Assembly: GCA_900545225.1 (NCBI GenBank)
Contig: UQXZ01000007.1
Location: 1 to 64,000, forward strand
From: an uncultured Eubacteriales bacterium
GTDB taxonomy: Bacteria > Bacillota > Clostridia > Lachnospirales > Lachnospiraceae
DNA length: 64,000 nucleotides
Direction of reading: 5' to 3'
A program made the translations under genes and the position numbers. Under the pieces are notes generated by a model that worked only from the letters and a program-made list of their open reading frames with translations, made no database searches and was not told where the DNA came from. Below, piece by piece: positions 34,965-43,942 of the stretch; the first letter of the stretch is position 1; the number at the start of each line of letters is the position of its first letter.

Positions 34965-36434
34965 TTATACACCAACTCTTCTTTTATATACTTTTTTGCA
35001 TGTACACCATACTACCGTATACAGTGCTGCTGCTATTCCCCATGTTATCGGATAAATAGATGCAACATTGACTATGGTCTGCATTCCTATAATTGAAAGG
35101 AATACCAGTAATCCACTTCTCATTACAACAAATGAAAATATTGATACTACCGTTGCCATTGTGGAGCGTCCCATTGCACGTATACCATTTGACATACATT
35201 CCAGTATTACATACAGCCAGTAAAATGGAACCGTAGTATATATAATATTAAGTCCAAGACTTATTACATCTGCATCCGGATTAAATATTCCAAATAAAAA
35301 TCCGCCAAATACCAATATGGCAATCTCAATCGGCACGACAATCATCAGACCTGTTTTTATACAGGTCTTCATTATAAGATCTAATCTCTCATATTTTCCT
35401 GCACCTATATTCTGACTCATGGCATACATAGCAGCCTGACCTATGGATAAAATAGGATAGTACATAAATAATTCTATTTTGAAGTAGGCTGTAAATGCAC
35501 TTATGGAGTCTACACCTAAAGCATTTATGTTGGCCTGTACAAACATATTGGAAATTGTAACCACCATAGTCTGTACAGAAACCGGAAGTCCCAATATAAA
35601 TATGGCACTTAAAATGCTCTTCTTACTGATGACATCTTCTTTTTTAGACATTTTGTCAATGGCATCATCATTTTCATTTTTAGTATTTACTGCACTGGCT
35701 GTATAATGCTCTTCATTTTTTACAACAGACTCTGAATCATTATCGGCACTAAGCTTAGCTTTTAATGATTCCATTTTTATATTTTTTCTCATGTACATCA
35801 TTATAAGAAATGCACTTAATCCCTGAGCAATTACAGTAGCCCATGCAACCGCCTGAATTCCGTTATCCATTATATTTATGAGAACTAAATCAAGTACAAC
35901 ATTTAGTCCACCGGATATACCCTGATAAATCATCGGAATCTTTGAATTACCTGAAGCTCGTGACATACCTGAAAACATATTAAAGATAGCCATAAATGTA
36001 AGACTTATCAGATATATTCTTAAATATGTTGTGGCAAGCTCGAAGATATCACCCGGAGTCTGCATCAAAATTAATATATTTGGTGCAAATATATATCCTA
36101 AAGCGGTAATTCCAAGTCCCATTACAATACAGAGAATATTTGTATGTCTGTAAATATCTTTTTTTCGTTTAGAATCATTTGCTCCATATGCTCTGGCATA
36201 GAGCATTCCAACGCCCATTGATAAACCGCCGAAAAGTCCTATGGCAAGTGTGATTACCATACTGCTGGCACCAATTGCTGACGATGCTTTTGTTCCCATA
36301 TAGTGACCCACAATAATTAAATCTGCCGAATTATATGCCTGTTGAATTAAATAAGCTATAATCAGCGGGAATACAAATTTTAAAATCTTCTTTCCAAGTG
36401 CCCCCTGCACGAAAGAAATCTCGCCCTTATTCAT
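34965..36434 (-). CDS. MATE-family efflux transporter
   Basis: This 489-residue transporter has 12 predicted membrane segments in two halves. The N-terminal half has SADLIIVGHYMGTKASSAIG and GVGMLYARAYGAND. A hydrophilic loop of about 55 residues (219-273), rich in Asp, Glu, Asn and Lys, separates the halves; it is longer than usual. MATE proteins export cationic drugs or metabolites using Na+ or H+. A close paralogue lies directly upstream (36535-38031). The substrate is unknown. Confidence 0.9.
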   Translation of the reverse strand: MNKGEISFVQGALGKKILKFVFPLIIAYLIQQAYNSADLIIVGHYMGTKASSAIGASSMVITLAIGLFGGLSMGVGMLYARAYGANDSKRKKDIYRHTNILCIVMGLGITALGYIFAPNILILMQTPGDIFELATTYLRIYLISLTFMAIFNMFSGMSRASGNSKIPMIYQGISGGLNVVLDLVLINIMDNGIQAVAWATVIAQGLSAFLIMMYMRKNIKMESLKAKLSADNDSESVVKNEEHYTASAVNTKNENDDAIDKMSKKEDVISKKSILSAIFILGLPVSVQTMVVTISNMFVQANINALGVDSISAFTAYFKIELFMYYPILSIGQAAMYAMSQNIGAGKYERLDLIMKTCIKTGLMIVVPIEIAILVFGGFLFGIFNPDADVISLGLNIIYTTVPFYWLYVILECMSNGIRAMGRSTMATVVSIFSFVVMRSGLLVFLSIIGMQTIVNVASIYPITWGIAAALYTVVWCTCKKVYKRRVGV

Positions 36435-36464
36435 CGTTTCCCTCCAAATATTTATATATTCAAA

Positions 36465-36515
36465 TATAAAAACCCCTTATATTATATGACTGAATGTTCA
36501 TACAATATAAGGGGG
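36465..36515 (-). terminator. Terminator of the upstream MATE gene
   Basis: CCCCTTATATT/AATATAAGGGG encloses about 21 nt, followed on the minus strand by TTTTTATATTT. It begins about 20 bp after the stop at 36535, so the second MATE gene needs its own promoter. Confidence 0.85.
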
Positions 36516-36534
36516 GTGGGGGGATATGAATCCC

Positions 36535-38031
36535 TTAAACCGAATCAATTTTTTTTGTTGCAGGCTTTCTGATTTTATTCCATATAATTATCAGTAATAT
36601 AACTGCAAGACACCATGTTGAAATATATATAATAGAAACATTTACAACGCTCTGAATATTTAAAATGTTTATGATTATATACAGGATTGTTCTAAGTCCA
36701 ACGAATGTTGTTATTGACACTGCAGTAGCTGTTATGGTCTTACCCATGGCTCTTACTGCATTAGACATACATTCATATATAAGATAAACAACATAGAATG
36801 GAGCAATGATTCTGATAATCTGTGTTCCAACTTCTATTACTCCAGGCTCTGCATTAAATATACTTACAAGCTGAGGAGCAAATATTGTTTCCAGTACTTC
36901 AAGTGGAATAATTATTGCAAGTCCGATCTTTAAGCAGGTCTTAATAACAAGACTGATTCTCTCAAACTTGCCCGCTCCAATATTCTGATTGGATGCAATA
37001 AGTAATCCCTGACCTACAGATACGGCCGGATAATATATAAACAGCTCAATCTTAAAGAATGCTGTATATGCTGTAATCGTATCAACACCTAATGTATTGA
37101 TATTGGCCTGCAGGAACATGTTGGAAATGGACATTACCATAGTCTGTAATGCAACAGGCATTCCAAGGGCAAATATCGCACTTACGATATTATTACTTGT
37201 CATATACTTTTCTTTTGAATCTTTATTGTGAATTTCTGCAGGTTCATTACTATCTGTATGTACGCCATTATCTGTACTCACATTATTTTCTGTATCTGCA
37301 CCATTTTCCACTGTCACTTCTTTGCTTTCAGAAGCTGTCCTTACAGCATTTGTACTGCTGTTAAATATTTTACTCTTGTTTCTTCCAATGTAAATAACTA
37401 TTAAAAGAACGCCAAAGCCTTGGGCAATTACAGTTGCAACAGATACTGCCACAATTCCGTCAGATAAAACATTTACAAAAATAAGATCCAGAACGACATT
37501 TAATCCGCCGGAAATGGTCTGAAGTATCATAGGTGTTGCTGAATTACCTATAGCTCTTATTATGGATGCCAGCATTTCAAAAACAGCCATAAATGTAATG
37601 CATAAAAGGTATATTCTAAGATATACAACCGTAGGCTCAAAAATATCATCCGGAGTCTGCATTAATTTGAGCAGATATGGAGAGAAAATAATGCCCACAA
37701 CAGTTATGCCGATACCAAGTGCAATGGCAACCCTGTATGATGCGTGATATATTTTCTTTTTTCTCTCATTGTCACCGGCACCATATGCTCTTGCAAACAG
37801 CATACTTACACCCATTGCCAGACCAGAAAAAAGGCCTATGGCAATTGTTATTATCAGACTGCTGGCTCCGATTGCGGCAGAACCATTTTTACCCATGGTG
37901 TGTCCGACTATAATCAGGTCGGCGGAGCTGTATGCCTGCTGAATAAAATATGCCATTATGAGAGGAAGCACAAACTTAATTATTTTCTTATTAAGCGGCC
38001 CCTCCGTAAATAATATTTCACCTCTACTCAT
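36535..38031 (-). CDS. MATE-family efflux transporter (paralogue)
   Basis: This transporter of 498 residues is closely similar to the product of 34965-36434 (SADLIIVGHTMGKNGSAAIG, GVSMLFARAYGAGD). The central hydrophilic loop is even longer, with repeated TDNG/TDSN-like acidic stretches. The start at 38031 (MSRGEILF) follows GGAGATAATA; the ATG four codons upstream overlaps that ribosome site. The pair looks like a tandem duplication that then diverged. Function of the loop is unknown. Confidence 0.9.
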   Translation of the reverse strand: MSRGEILFTEGPLNKKIIKFVLPLIMAYFIQQAYSSADLIIVGHTMGKNGSAAIGASSLIITIAIGLFSGLAMGVSMLFARAYGAGDNERKKKIYHASYRVAIALGIGITVVGIIFSPYLLKLMQTPDDIFEPTVVYLRIYLLCITFMAVFEMLASIIRAIGNSATPMILQTISGGLNVVLDLIFVNVLSDGIVAVSVATVIAQGFGVLLIVIYIGRNKSKIFNSSTNAVRTASESKEVTVENGADTENNVSTDNGVHTDSNEPAEIHNKDSKEKYMTSNNIVSAIFALGMPVALQTMVMSISNMFLQANINTLGVDTITAYTAFFKIELFIYYPAVSVGQGLLIASNQNIGAGKFERISLVIKTCLKIGLAIIIPLEVLETIFAPQLVSIFNAEPGVIEVGTQIIRIIAPFYVVYLIYECMSNAVRAMGKTITATAVSITTFVGLRTILYIIINILNIQSVVNVSIIYISTWCLAVILLIIIWNKIRKPATKKIDSV

Positions 38032-38241
38032 TATTATCTCCATAAAACGGTGCGTACAAAAGCCTGTAAAACACCATTTTTATTCTCAAATACTAATTGC
38101 TTTATTATATGCTTTATAAACTAAATTTGCTACCTAAATAAGCCTTTCTTAAATATTTATTTTGCTAATAACCTACAATATATTAAAATAATAACCATAT
38201 TACATTTTATGGATATGTTAACGGACTGAAAGGTAAAATAC

Positions 38242-38277
38242 ATGATGAATTTGCATGTGTTAACGGTGTTATTATGA
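38242..38277 (+). CDS. Short upstream ORF coupled to the GNAT gene
   Basis: An 11-codon frame (MMNLHVLTVLL) starts at ATG 38242 (or 38245), 8-10 bases after GAAAGG. Its TGA (38275-38277) overlaps the GNAT start ATG (38274-38276). The GNAT start itself has no ribosome site, so reinitiation from this leader would explain its translation. No known peptide family is recognised. Confidence 0.5.
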   Translation: MMNLHVLTVLL

Positions 38278-39170
38278 ACAGTTTTACAATTAAAAAATTT
38301 AAAAGAAATGATGAATATATAAAGAATATGCTTAAAAATGAAATAGTATATTCTGATCTTGCAGTTTTCTCTGAAGAATATGCTGACTTCCCTGTATATG
38401 TATTACATTCTGAGGGGGAGCCTATATTAGTGGCGACATTTGTCTTATACGATTACAATCAGATGATTATACCTGAAGAGTATTTACCTGAAACACTCAC
38501 ACTTGAAAGTGAAGTGTACTTAGGTTACACAAGAAAGTTAGAATCCTGCAATATTGATATGGAAAAGGCACTAGATGATATTTTCAGTACAATTAAAGAG
38601 AGTTTTGGTGAATTTGCAGACGGTCATCCTGTGACAAAGACATTATGCAAAAAAAATGATATTGAAGTGTTACTTGAAGCATATAATGAGTCACATAATT
38701 ATTTCGTTACCGTAACAGGATTTGGTATGGAAAAGTATGAAGCTTCTTTGGCAGAGTGCCTTCTCTCTCTTGATAAAAAGACATTTGAAGAGAATTTAGA
38801 ACATTACCACTCGTTACAGGCTGAAATTGCCAAAGCCTCAAAGCTTGATGATACTGAACTTGCATATGGCATGGTCTATGAAAATGAATATCAGTCAGAC
38901 ATTTACATTGATGACAGATCAATCGCCTCCGCCAATATTACTCTCGTGGGAAATGCTGCATTTTTAAGTGCTGTATACGTAGATGAGGAGTTCAGACACC
39001 ATGGACTTGCAACTGACTTATTGATATTTATGATTGAAGAATTCTTCTCTGAATATGATAATACAATTTTGTTAAACTTACGAAGTGATAATGTTCATGC
39101 TTTTGAATTGTATAAAAAGCTTAAGTTTAAAAATATTGTTGAGAAAAATGAATTCTTTGTACTGGTGTAA
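38274..39170 (+). CDS. GNAT-family N-acetyltransferase
   Basis: This 298-residue protein has a C-terminal GNAT domain (about 170-298). The acetyl-CoA motif is SAVYVDEEFRHHGLATDLLI, followed by LLNLRSDNVHAFELYKKLKF. The N-terminal 165 residues are acidic, share no family I recognise and may be a degenerate second GNAT repeat. No Shine-Dalgarno precedes the start; a coupled upstream ORF ends on it. It is one of two complete plus-strand genes. Substrate is unknown. Confidence 0.8.
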   Translation: MNSFTIKKFKRNDEYIKNMLKNEIVYSDLAVFSEEYADFPVYVLHSEGEPILVATFVLYDYNQMIIPEEYLPETLTLESEVYLGYTRKLESCNIDMEKALDDIFSTIKESFGEFADGHPVTKTLCKKNDIEVLLEAYNESHNYFVTVTGFGMEKYEASLAECLLSLDKKTFEENLEHYHSLQAEIAKASKLDDTELAYGMVYENEYQSDIYIDDRSIASANITLVGNAAFLSAVYVDEEFRHHGLATDLLIFMIEEFFSEYDNTILLNLRSDNVHAFELYKKLKFKNIVEKNEFFVLV

Positions 39171-39280
39171 TATTATACATAGTTAACCAATATGCAACTG
39201 CTATAAATGGTGATTATGGCAGTTATGCGTAATCATTATAACGGCTTCAAACTTTGTTAATTTAATTACTTATAAATAAA

Positions 39281-39318
39281 CAAAACCCCCTTCCTTTTCA
39301 GGAAGGGGGGTTTTTATG
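39281..39318. terminator. Bidirectional terminator between GNAT gene and dapB
   Basis: AAAACCCCCTTCCT/AGGAAGGGGGGTTTTT forms a strong stem with A and T runs on the two sides. It serves the convergent GNAT and dapB genes. Confidence 0.93.
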
Positions 39319-39414
39319 CTGAGCATTTAACTTACTGAATATCAGATAAAGTTAAATATCAAACATTGTTTTATTATCAAATTAATCGGACTGACAAATC
39401 CAATGCGATATTTA

Positions 39415-40179
39415 TTACATTCTGTCAGCAATTACATCCTGCATGTCATAGAGGCCTGCTCCCTTACCTGCAAGGAAAGCCGCTGCTTCTACAGCACCCT
39501 TGGCAAATACAGCCTTAGAATATGCTGTGTGCTTAAATGTAATTACTTCATCTTCACCTGCGAAGATTACTTCATGTTCACCAACGATGTTACCACCACG
39601 AACAGCGCTTAAACCGATTTCTTTCTTATCTCTTGGCTTTCTTTCACTGCTTCTGTCATATACGAAATAGTAATCATCTCCGGCACTTTCCTTAAGAACT
39701 TCACCGAGTGCAACTGCTGTTCCACTTGGAGCATCAATCTTCTTGTTGTGGTGCTTCTCAACAATTTCCATATCAAAGCCTGCAGGCTCAAGTGTATGAA
39801 CTGCGCTCTTTAAAAGACTGAAAAGCATATTGATACCGAGAGACATATTTGCAGACTTAAGAACTGCCACGCTCTCAGATACTTTCTTAACCTCTGCAAG
39901 CTGCTCATTGCTTAAGCCTGTTGTACATAATACAACAGGAACCTTCTTAGCTTCGCAATAGTTAAGTAAACCGTCAATAGCAACTGCTGATGAGAAATCA
40001 ACGATTACATCAGCTTCTACATTACAATCATTAATATTTGAAAATACAGGGAAACCATTCTTTGCATCTCCTCTTGTATCTACTCCGGCTACAATTTCAC
40101 AGCCTTCTTTTTCGTTAACTATATTAACAACAGTCTGTCCCATGTGACCGTTGCATCCGTGTAAAATAATCTTTGTCAT
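39415..40179 (-). CDS. dapB: 4-hydroxy-tetrahydrodipicolinate reductase
   Basis: This 254-residue enzyme reduces the DapA product with NAD(P)H in the lysine/diaminopimelate pathway. Nucleotide-binding motif HGCNGHMGQTVV is at the N-terminus. The catalytic region VEKHHNKKIDAPSGTA and the C-terminal FAKGAVEAAAFLAGKGAGLY match DapB. Its ATG overlaps the dapA stop in TAATG, so translation is coupled. Confidence 0.96.
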   Translation of the reverse strand: MTKIILHGCNGHMGQTVVNIVNEKEGCEIVAGVDTRGDAKNGFPVFSNINDCNVEADVIVDFSSAVAIDGLLNYCEAKKVPVVLCTTGLSNEQLAEVKKVSESVAVLKSANMSLGINMLFSLLKSAVHTLEPAGFDMEIVEKHHNKKIDAPSGTAVALGEVLKESAGDDYYFVYDRSSERKPRDKKEIGLSAVRGGNIVGEHEVIFAGEDEVITFKHTAYSKAVFAKGAVEAAAFLAGKGAGLYDMQDVIADRM

Positions 40180-41069
40180 TATAAAATACCGTAATCCTGC
40201 ATTGCCTTTCTAAGTCTTTCTACATTTGCCGGTTCCATCTCTGTAAGTGGCATACGAAGTGGTCCAACCTGGAATCCCATAAGCTCAAGAGCCTTCTTAA
40301 CAGGGATAGGGTTAACCTCGCAGAATAATGCATCAACAAGTGGAAGAGCCTTGAACTGAAGTTCTCTTGCCTTTTCGATGTTACCTGCTAAAAATTCTGC
40401 ACAAATGTCATGTGTCTGCTGTGGTGCTACATTTGAAAGAACAGAAATAACACCCTTTGCACCGATTGACATTAATGGAACGATAAGTCCGTCTTCACCT
40501 GAATACATATCAAGACAGCCTTCAGCAAGCTGCATTGTCTTTGACTCAAGTGAAAGGTTTCCTGTAGCAGCCTTAATAGCAACGATGTTGTCTACATCCT
40601 TGGCAAGTGCTACTGCTGTTTCAGGTGCAATTGCACAGCCTGTTCTGCTTGGAACGTTGTACATGATGATTGGTGTGTCATCTACTGCAAGAGCAATCTG
40701 CTTGTAGTGCTCATACATACCCTTCTGTGTACACTTATTGTAATAAGGTGTTACAACTAAAAGTCCGTCAGCACCCATTCTTCTTGCATCTTTTGATAAT
40801 TCAATAGCTGTCTCAGTGCTGTTAGAGCCTGTACCTGCAATAACAGGAACTCTCTTGTTAACATAATCGATTGCATACTGGATTACTTCCATATGCTCTT
40901 TTTCACTTAAAGTTGCAGATTCACCTGTTGTACCACAGGCTACGATAGCATCTATTCCATGCTCGATCTGATAATCGATAAGTTTTCCGTATGCGTCGTA
41001 ATCTACCTCCTTAGTTCCTTCTTTCATAGGTGTAACGATTGCAACACCTGCACCTGTAAAAATTGCCAT
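40179..41069 (-). CDS. dapA: 4-hydroxy-tetrahydrodipicolinate synthase
   Basis: This 296-residue aldolase condenses pyruvate with aspartate semialdehyde. Motifs: ACGTTGESATLSEKEH, MYNVPSRTG with the catalytic tyrosine, and VAIKAATGN with the Schiff-base lysine. TTTGGAGGAATT precedes ATG. A lysine riboswitch lies upstream, so transcription should fall when lysine is abundant. dapB follows with overlap. Confidence 0.97.
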   Translation of the reverse strand: MAIFTGAGVAIVTPMKEGTKEVDYDAYGKLIDYQIEHGIDAIVACGTTGESATLSEKEHMEVIQYAIDYVNKRVPVIAGTGSNSTETAIELSKDARRMGADGLLVVTPYYNKCTQKGMYEHYKQIALAVDDTPIIMYNVPSRTGCAIAPETAVALAKDVDNIVAIKAATGNLSLESKTMQLAEGCLDMYSGEDGLIVPLMSIGAKGVISVLSNVAPQQTHDICAEFLAGNIEKARELQFKALPLVDALFCEVNPIPVKKALELMGFQVGPLRMPLTEMEPANVERLRKAMQDYGIL

Positions 41070-41159
41070 AATTCCTCCAAAAAATAAATTTATTTATTAT
41101 TTAAGAAAATAGTCATATTCGATCCGAGTTGAACTTTTCATACCGTTGTAAGAAGTGCC

Positions 41160-41203
41160 CTTACATAAATAAAACCTTCTACAAAAATAAACGTAGAAGG
41201 TTT
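41160..41203 (-). terminator. Riboswitch-controlled terminator of dapAB
   Basis: Stem AAACCTTCTAC/GTAGAAGGTTT (41172-41203) is followed on the minus strand by TTTTATTTA. It lies between the lysine aptamer and dapA and is the expression platform. Confidence 0.9.
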
Positions 41204-41238
41204 CTGGGTATTATCGAACTATATAAAGCTTTCCGCTT

Positions 41239-41401
41239 AAGTAGCTCCCCATCAAACGATGACAGTCAGACAGTTGTTCACTGCCTGCCCAGCTTCAATC
41301 ACATTATGCGGTGATCTCACTTCGGCAATCTTCCCTTTTGTCAGACATCACACGCGCATAAACGTCCGCCTGATTACTCTTTAAGATTGCGACCTCTACT
41401 T
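41239..41401 (-). promoter_or_regulatory. Lysine riboswitch (L box) upstream of dapA
   Basis: The minus strand shows the conserved lysine-aptamer elements in order: GTAGAGGTCGC, AGAGTAATCAGG, AGGGAAGATTGCCGAAGTGA, GCTGGGCAGG, ACTGTCTGACTGTCA and TGGGGAGCTACTT. P1 closes with AAGTAG/CTACTT at 41396-41401 and 41239-41244. The 163-nt size fits. Ligand binding would favour the terminator at 41160-41203 and lower dapAB expression. Confidence 0.93.
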
Positions 41402-41445
41402 TCTAATTTGATTTAAATATAACACCCTGATATATATAAGTCAAC

Positions 41446-41955
41446 TTAAGCCACTTTCTTTACGTGCTTAACAAATAATCTTGCTACAGCTCCACACACC
41501 ACTCCTGTTATTACTCCAAGCACTATAAATATAGGTGTCATAAAAACAAGTGTAGGTGTGCTGAGTAAAATCATTGCGACTATTACCTGTGTTATATTGT
41601 GGCACACACCACCAACGGCACTGACGGCAACAATATTTATTTTGTTGCTCTTTTTAAGGAGAGACATAACTGCCGTACTTACCATGCCTCCTGCAAATCC
41701 CAATACAAATGTATTGAAATTACCAAATAATAAACCTGAAAGAATAATTCTTATAATGTTTATTATAAATGCATCCCTGGCACCATAGAGATAGAGAGCC
41801 GATATAATTGCTATATTGGCAAATCCAAGTCTCATACCGGGAAATGGATATGGTATAGGGAGTAAGCTTTCAATATAGCTGAACACCATGGCCATGGCCG
41901 CAAGCATTCCGCATAAGGCAAGCTCCCTTGTACCTCTTCTTTTTGTATTATTCAT
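41446..41955 (-). CDS. Gx transporter family membrane protein
   Basis: This 169-residue protein has about five membrane segments. It begins with a short positively charged end and LALCGMLAAMAMVFSYIESL, then MRLGFANIAIISALYLYG, GNFNTFVLGFAGGMVSTAVM and a Gly-rich end. This is the Gx-transporter/heptaprenyl diphosphate synthase component I-like family, resembling ECF substrate-binding subunits. It starts one base after the NusG-domain gene. Its place behind rnf suggests a link to the complex or its flavins or quinones, but no function is proven. Confidence 0.75.
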   Translation of the reverse strand: MNNTKRRGTRELALCGMLAAMAMVFSYIESLLPIPYPFPGMRLGFANIAIISALYLYGARDAFIINIIRIILSGLLFGNFNTFVLGFAGGMVSTAVMSLLKKSNKINIVAVSAVGGVCHNITQVIVAMILLSTPTLVFMTPIFIVLGVITGVVCGAVARLFVKHVKKVA

Positions 41956-41956
41956 A

Positions 41957-42358
41957 TTAATTTACCACGGAATCAACACCATCACTTCCACCAACTATTT
42001 CAACAACAACTCTGTGTGGAATACATGTTATTGTCTGGCCGGGCTTTGTGATGGTTGAAGAATTTACACAGATCTGATTATCACAATCAGCTTCCCTTAC
42101 ATCTACAACGCCATTTTCTATATTGACGATATTATACCCGCCATTATATCCTTCGACATTTATAGTCTGATTCTGATTGATACTTACTGTTTTAACAACA
42201 TTGCCGTCTACCTTTATTACAACGGATGAAGCAGGCCCTTTGTTCATAAACCAGAAGACAACAGCCAGTATGCAGGCAGCAGCAATAAGTGCAATTATTA
42301 CTATCAGACCTGTTTTATTTTTTTTCTTAGTTTCACTTACATTATTTTCCAAAGGCAT
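41957..42358 (-). CDS. NusG domain II-containing membrane-anchored protein
   Basis: This 133-residue protein has a short basic cytoplasmic end, one membrane helix (about residues 15-36) and an outside domain ending near residue 130. The domain matches NusG domain II proteins (VVDVREADCDNQICVNSS, TITCIPHRVVVEIVGG). The CDNQIC pair could bind a cofactor or form a disulfide. AGAGGATTTAT precedes ATG. It pairs with the Gx-type gene and follows rnfB after a terminator-like hairpin. Confidence 0.82.
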   Translation of the reverse strand: MPLENNVSETKKKNKTGLIVIIALIAAACILAVVFWFMNKGPASSVVIKVDGNVVKTVSINQNQTINVEGYNGGYNIVNIENGVVDVREADCDNQICVNSSTITKPGQTITCIPHRVVVEIVGGSDGVDSVVN

Positions 42359-42383
42359 ATATAAATCCTCTGCATTTTAAATC

Positions 42384-42435
42384 ATAAAAAAAGATTGTTG
42401 CATTGATAAATAATATCAATACAACAATCTTTTAT
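42384..42435 (-). terminator. Terminator after rnfB
   Basis: A long imperfect stem built from AAAGATTGTTG and CAACAATCTTT, with inner ATTGATA/TATCAAT, has T residues on the minus-strand side. It lies between rnfB and the NusG-II gene and probably reduces read-through. Confidence 0.85.
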
Positions 42436-42478
42436 CAAGTTAAATAATTAGCTATACCTAACCATTGTTATTTTATTC

Positions 42479-43351
42479 TTATTCAGTTGCCGACTGTTCT
42501 TCCACTGGTTTTTCAACCTTAGGAGCAGCCTTTGTAGCTACCTTTGGCTTACGTGGCTCAAACTGAATAACCTTAGTAGGACACTTAGCTGCACATTTAC
42601 CACAGTTAACACATCTGTCGTAATCTATCTTAGCTACATTGTCTGTTACAACAATTGCTGTTTCAGGAAGTGGACACTGCTTTTCACAGATCTTACATCC
42701 GATACAGCCTGTTGAACATACAGACTTAACATCCTTACCAAAATCCTTTGAAGCACAGGCAACCTTTGTACGTGCCTTTGCCGGAATAATCTCGATTAAT
42801 GCATTAGGACATGCCTTAACACATAATCCACATGAAGTACATTTTTCAGGATCAACTACTGCGATTCCGTTAACGATATGAATTGCATCAAAGTCACATA
42901 CAGCTACACAGTCACCAAAACCGTCACAACCGAATGAACAAGCCTTTGAACCACCACCAGGTGTTACAGCTGCCGCTGCACATGTCTTGATTCCTGTGTA
43001 TGCATAATTTGACTTAGCCTTTTCACAGTCACCCATACATTTAACGTAAGCTGTTGTCTTTTCTACTTCACCAACTTCGCCACCAACAATACCTGCGATA
43101 GTTTCTGCAAGTGATGCACCACCTACAGGACATGCTGTTATGGGAGCTTCACCCTTTACGATTGCGGCAGCAGCACCGTCACAACCAGGGAATCCACACG
43201 CACCACAGTTACTTCCCGGAAGAGCCTCTCTAACTTCCGCTTCCTTTTCATCTACCGGAACTTCAAATTTTTTACTGGAATAAGTAAGAAATATGCCCAA
43301 TGCAATTCCAATAGCGCCTACAACCACAGCTGCAATAATAAAGCCTGTCAT
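42479..43351 (-). CDS. rnfB: Rnf complex subunit B
   Basis: This 290-residue iron-sulfur subunit accepts electrons from ferredoxin. An N-terminal membrane helix is followed by the 4Fe-4S domain GSNCGACGFPGCDGA. Cysteine-rich segments KTCAAAAVTPGG and CSFGCDGFGDCVAVCDF come next, then ferredoxin motifs CTSCGLCVKACP, CIGCKICEKQCP and CVNCGKCAAKCP. The last 30 residues are basic and alanine/valine-rich. It is the last gene of rnfCDGEAB. Confidence 0.96.
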   Translation of the reverse strand: MTGFIIAAVVVGAIGIALGIFLTYSSKKFEVPVDEKEAEVREALPGSNCGACGFPGCDGAAAAIVKGEAPITACPVGGASLAETIAGIVGGEVGEVEKTTAYVKCMGDCEKAKSNYAYTGIKTCAAAAVTPGGGSKACSFGCDGFGDCVAVCDFDAIHIVNGIAVVDPEKCTSCGLCVKACPNALIEIIPAKARTKVACASKDFGKDVKSVCSTGCIGCKICEKQCPLPETAIVVTDNVAKIDYDRCVNCGKCAAKCPTKVIQFEPRKPKVATKAAPKVEKPVEEQSATE

Positions 43352-43369
43352 TTACGCTCACCCCCTAAA

Positions 43370-43942
43370 TTATAAAACACCCGAAAATCCAATAAATGCA
43401 ATTGACATTAAACCTGCTGTAATTAATACAATAGGCATTCCACGAAAGCTCTTAGGAATATCATTGCCTTCAATTCTTTCACGAATAGACGCCATAAGTA
43501 AAAGCGCTACTGCGAAACCTACTGATGTACCAAAACCACTTGCAACTGATTCTATGAAGTTGTAGCTGTTCTGAACGTTACTGAGAACAGCACCAAGAAC
43601 TGCACAGTTTGTAGTAATAAGTGGAAGGTATACACCAAGTGACTCATATAATTTAGGGTTTGTCTTCTTAATATACATTTCAAGGAACTGTACTAAAGAA
43701 GCAATAACCAGGATGAATACTATAGTATTCAGATATGTCAGGTCTAAAGGTACCAGTACGAACTGATATAATAAACCACAAATTGCTGATGATATGGTAA
43801 TAACAGCGATAACTGCGCCACCCATACCTGTTGATGTCTTAATTCTCTTAGAAACACCAAGGAAAGGACAAAGACCGAGGAACTGGCTGAGAACGACGTT
43901 ATTAACAAATGCCGCACTTACCATGATCAAAATAAGATTCAT
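43370..43942 (-). CDS. rnfA: Rnf complex subunit A
   Basis: This 190-residue integral membrane subunit has six predicted helices. NNVVLSQFLGLCPFLGVS and TTNCAVLGAVLSNVQN carry the conserved membrane cysteines that in Rnf/Nqr bind a 2Fe-2S cluster with RnfE. It overlaps rnfE by 4 bp. Confidence 0.96.
   Translation of the reverse strand: MNLILIMVSAAFVNNVVLSQFLGLCPFLGVSKRIKTSTGMGGAVIAVITISSAICGLLYQFVLVPLDLTYLNTIVFILVIASLVQFLEMYIKKTNPKLYESLGVYLPLITTNCAVLGAVLSNVQNSYNFIESVASGFGTSVGFAVALLLMASIRERIEGNDIPKSFRGMPIVLITAGLMSIAFIGFSGVL

Noticed and set aside
38044..38240. Guanidine-type riboswitch upstream of the MATE gene
   Set aside because: No conserved aptamer elements could be matched.
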